From positions 15,920,822-15,984,821 of the forward strand of contig CAIIXF020000008.1 of assembly GCA_903813345.2 (NCBI GenBank): 64,000 nt of DNA. The letters are read 5' to 3'. The notes under the pieces are model-generated. The model was not told the DNA's origin and ran no database searches. It saw only the letters and a list, made by a program, of their open reading frames with translations. The stretch is from Owenia fusiformis. Taxonomy: Eukaryota; Annelida; Polychaeta; Sabellida; Oweniidae. Each line of letters starts with the position of its first letter. The stretch's first letter is position 1. The translations under genes and the position numbers were made by a program. Positions 59,649 to 64,000 of the stretch are shown here, piece after piece.

Positions 59649-61377
59649 TCCCCTATAGAAACTGTGATGAATTAATTCTGACGTTTATCTGCAGTGGTAA
59701 CATTCTATATAATGATCACATATTTTGAGTCAATAAATATCATGCTAAAGAGGGCATTTTGTAATAAATGTATGCGTCCTTAATTGTCTTTCAGCGAGTT
59801 TAAATATAAATACATGTTTACATGAATAATGGCAATGCCTGGTGAAATATATAACTAAGAATAAAGAATATGCCTATAGGCCTAGTACTATATACCCTAG
59901 TGCTTTCTGCATATGATGATCCAAGTTTGTCCTCTTCCCCTTGTATACTTATTACTCTCGAGTCTAACATTCAATGTGGATTGCGAAGGTTTGGCACAGT
60001 CCATATCAGGAGAAAGGGGGGAGGGGGGATAACTGGGGAACAGCACATGGAGAAAGTTGACTTTCAGCCATACTACATTATGTATTGATAGCAATAAGCT
60101 GTGGTATATAGGAATTATAATTCAGTGTAATGTACACTATCTACAGACTGCTAGCTCATACAAACACATTCTACCCATATTGCAATAATCTCAATACCCA
60201 AATTGCATCACCTTTACCAATAATGCAATTTTCTCTTCTGCCTAATACTCTATTGCAAAATTAAATTCACTACCATTCTTAAGTTATACCCTATGAATAG
60301 AGGAACTTTTCCAAAGACCCTTCACTAAACTGAACTGAAAATGCCTCTACTGAAAGAGTAATTTTCCCAAAGATTTTCCCTAAACTGAAAATAGAAGATG
60401 TTTGAATGTGCTAACCCAATATATCTGAGGTAAATCATACAATAAAATTAACCACAGGTTGCCTTTTTAATTAATAAATAACGGGGTGCACATTTACAGT
60501 CTTTTGAGGAACGCATATTGATGGTAAAAAGCTACTTTAACAATACAAAAAAAACTAATTTAAATCGAGCTAAATCTTCACATGTCAAAGCAGACTCTGA
60601 TTTTGTGATTTTTCCCATATATGGTAAAAGAATGATTCAGTCACAGGTGGGAAAAAATGATAAAATGACAAAATTAAAAAATCATATTTTGTTCAACATT
60701 ATAGAATAAATCGGCGTGGAATATAACAATCTAGACTAGTTCAAATATAGTGCATTATGTCATGAAGCGAAATTGCTCATTTTCCACCTCATAACTTTAC
60801 TTTTACATATACATTTTACTTTCTAGCTTTATTGCATAGTTTTATGACACATTTATATGTAAGAAAATAGTTATTGTTTGTATAAATCATTCATTCGTAC
60901 CACAAATTAACACAAAAAGTGATCTTGATTAAAAATTAGTACAGTGATGTGTTTTAAAGTTTATGCACATTTATATTATATAAACTGAGACTGAGCATGA
61001 GTTGAATTATTGGACATTTATACAATGAACAATTGTGAAATGTCTTGTGTATTTTAGTAGCTTTTATTCTACCACCATATTGTATATACATATAATGCTT
61101 TCACTGTAGCTGTATGTGTTTTTCTGTGTATCGATCTCCAATCATTTAGAAAGATGTACTTAGCCTGGGGTACATTACCTCGAAATTCTTAGCTACAAAA
61201 TTCCAAAATATACTGTAACCATGAAATTGACGTCCTTAGGAATTCTCTGGTAATGCACCCCTGGTATTGTACTGTCAAAGGAAATCATGAGACAATCATG
61301 TTTCAATTAGTAATAGTTTCCTATTATTGGGTTTCTATTTTCTTCCAATGTTTATTATTGGTCATCATTGATTGGTT
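59649..61377. other. Intergenic DNA, probable phosphatase 3' flank
   Basis: AT-rich with no coding support. Minus-strand AATAAA hexamers at 61356-61351 and elsewhere are candidate poly(A) signals for the phosphatase gene, but the real 3' end cannot be fixed. Confidence 0.4.
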
Positions 61378-61515
61378 GGTTGATTCCTTGTGTTCTGATT
61401 GGTTGATTCCTTGTGTTCTGATAGGTTGATTCCTTATGTTCTGGTTGGTTGATTCCTTGTGTTCTGATTGGTTGATTCCTTGTGTTCTGATTGGTTGATT
61501 CCTTGTGTTCTGACA
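61378..61515 (+). repeat. 23-bp minisatellite, six units
   Basis: GGTTGATTCCTTGTGTTCTG plus ATT, starting at 61378, 61401, 61424, 61447, 61470 and 61493. Units differ at single positions. The Asn/Gln-rich antisense frames here are repeat artefacts. It lies in the presumed 3' UTR of the phosphatase gene. Confidence 0.9.
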
Positions 61516-61605
61516 CATAAAGCAGTATGCCAGTATATACATGTCTGCTATATATATATAGTATACTTGGAGACAAACTATGGCATTCCTCATTGAAGCA
61601 TGTTT

Positions 61606-61676
61606 GTGATGTCACAATAGGTTTATTATATGATGTCACAATGGGTTTTGTTTATGATGTCACAATAGGTCTGTTG
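61606..61676 (+). repeat. GATGTCACAAT(A/G)GG short tandem repeat, three units
   Basis: TGATGTCACAATAGGTTTAT, TGATGTCACAATGGG and TGATGTCACAATAGG spaced about 26-27 bp. Presumed 3' UTR of the phosphatase gene. Confidence 0.75.
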
Positions 61677-61787
61677 GTGTATTATGTGATGGAAGAGAGT
61701 TGGATTGAACTCAGCTGTGTTGTATAACTTACTTGCGGAGTTTATCAATGGTATAAACTGCTAAATAATTACTTGAAATGACACAGG

Positions 61788-63740
<1,953 letters not shown>

Positions 63741-64000
63741 CTACAAAGCACAATACATCATGTCATAAAAGTAATACAAGTAATGCATTGGATTTTTACA
63801 CCAGACAAGTCTTTTTAGTAGACAATTACTTACCCAAATGAATTCATTTCTCAATTATACCTGCATATTGGAACTGTGTTATAGTTTATTCTGAATAATT
63901 ACTGGTAACATTTACATGATCCAGGAAAAAGTTACATTCATGGGGTTGATTATTGTAAAATAGTGTATTGTTCAACAGTGGAATTGTTGTGTATTTTGGA

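Noticed and set aside
61324-61639. Asn/Gln/Ser-rich repeat frames (antisense)
   Set aside because: Products of the 23-bp minisatellite in the presumed 3' UTR.

Overview
The window is nuclear DNA from an invertebrate animal. It is AT-rich, its genes are split into many short exons with consensus GT-AG introns, and it is crowded with fold-back DNA transposon remnants. The domain set (cadherin, adhesion GPCR, von Willebrand A, galectin, protein phosphatase 1) is metazoan. I would guess a lophotrochozoan-like marine invertebrate, but nothing here fixes the phylum. There is no prokaryotic, viral or CRISPR content. Exon borders were read by eye from splice sites. Within each model the reading phase agrees at every junction, and the models close to whole numbers of codons.

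Layout. (1) 387-7552, minus: 5' half of a secreted or surface cadherin-repeat protein, with signal peptide, running off the left edge. (2) 8507-10760, minus: complete 461-aa secreted protein with two vWA domains. (3) 10761-14586: intergenic, holding a 60-bp minisatellite and a dispersed repeat. (4) 14587-27706, plus: complete 21-exon, 850-aa adhesion GPCR with signal peptide, cadherin-like ectodomain, GAIN/GPS and seven membrane segments. Its TM2 exon is followed by a recent six-unit, 111-bp tandem array of that exon and its donor site. (5) 29306-45518, minus: complete 10-exon model of a giant galectin, about 2439 aa. One galectin domain is at the N-terminus and two are at the C-terminus, separated by about 2000 residues of acidic repeats, 1812 codons of which lie in one 5.4-kb exon. 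(6) 45519-61787: mostly transposon-derived DNA, with possible 5' UTR exons of the galectin gene. (7) 61788-63740, minus: the last four coding exons of a PPP1CB-type phosphatase catalytic subunit, whose 5' part lies beyond the right edge.

Four neighbouring genes encode cell-surface, extracellular or carbohydrate-recognition-type proteins, and two of them carry cadherin repeats. The sequence gives no evidence of co-regulation. The most unusual object is the giant galectin. Next is the TM2 exon array, which places five extra splice donors and an open, membrane-segment-like frame inside a GPCR intron.

Transposon content is dominated by short inverted-repeat elements flanked by TA. One family has CAGGGTG termini; one copy still holds a recognisable broken Tc1/mariner transposase fragment. 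A second family has CACTCCCCTCC termini.
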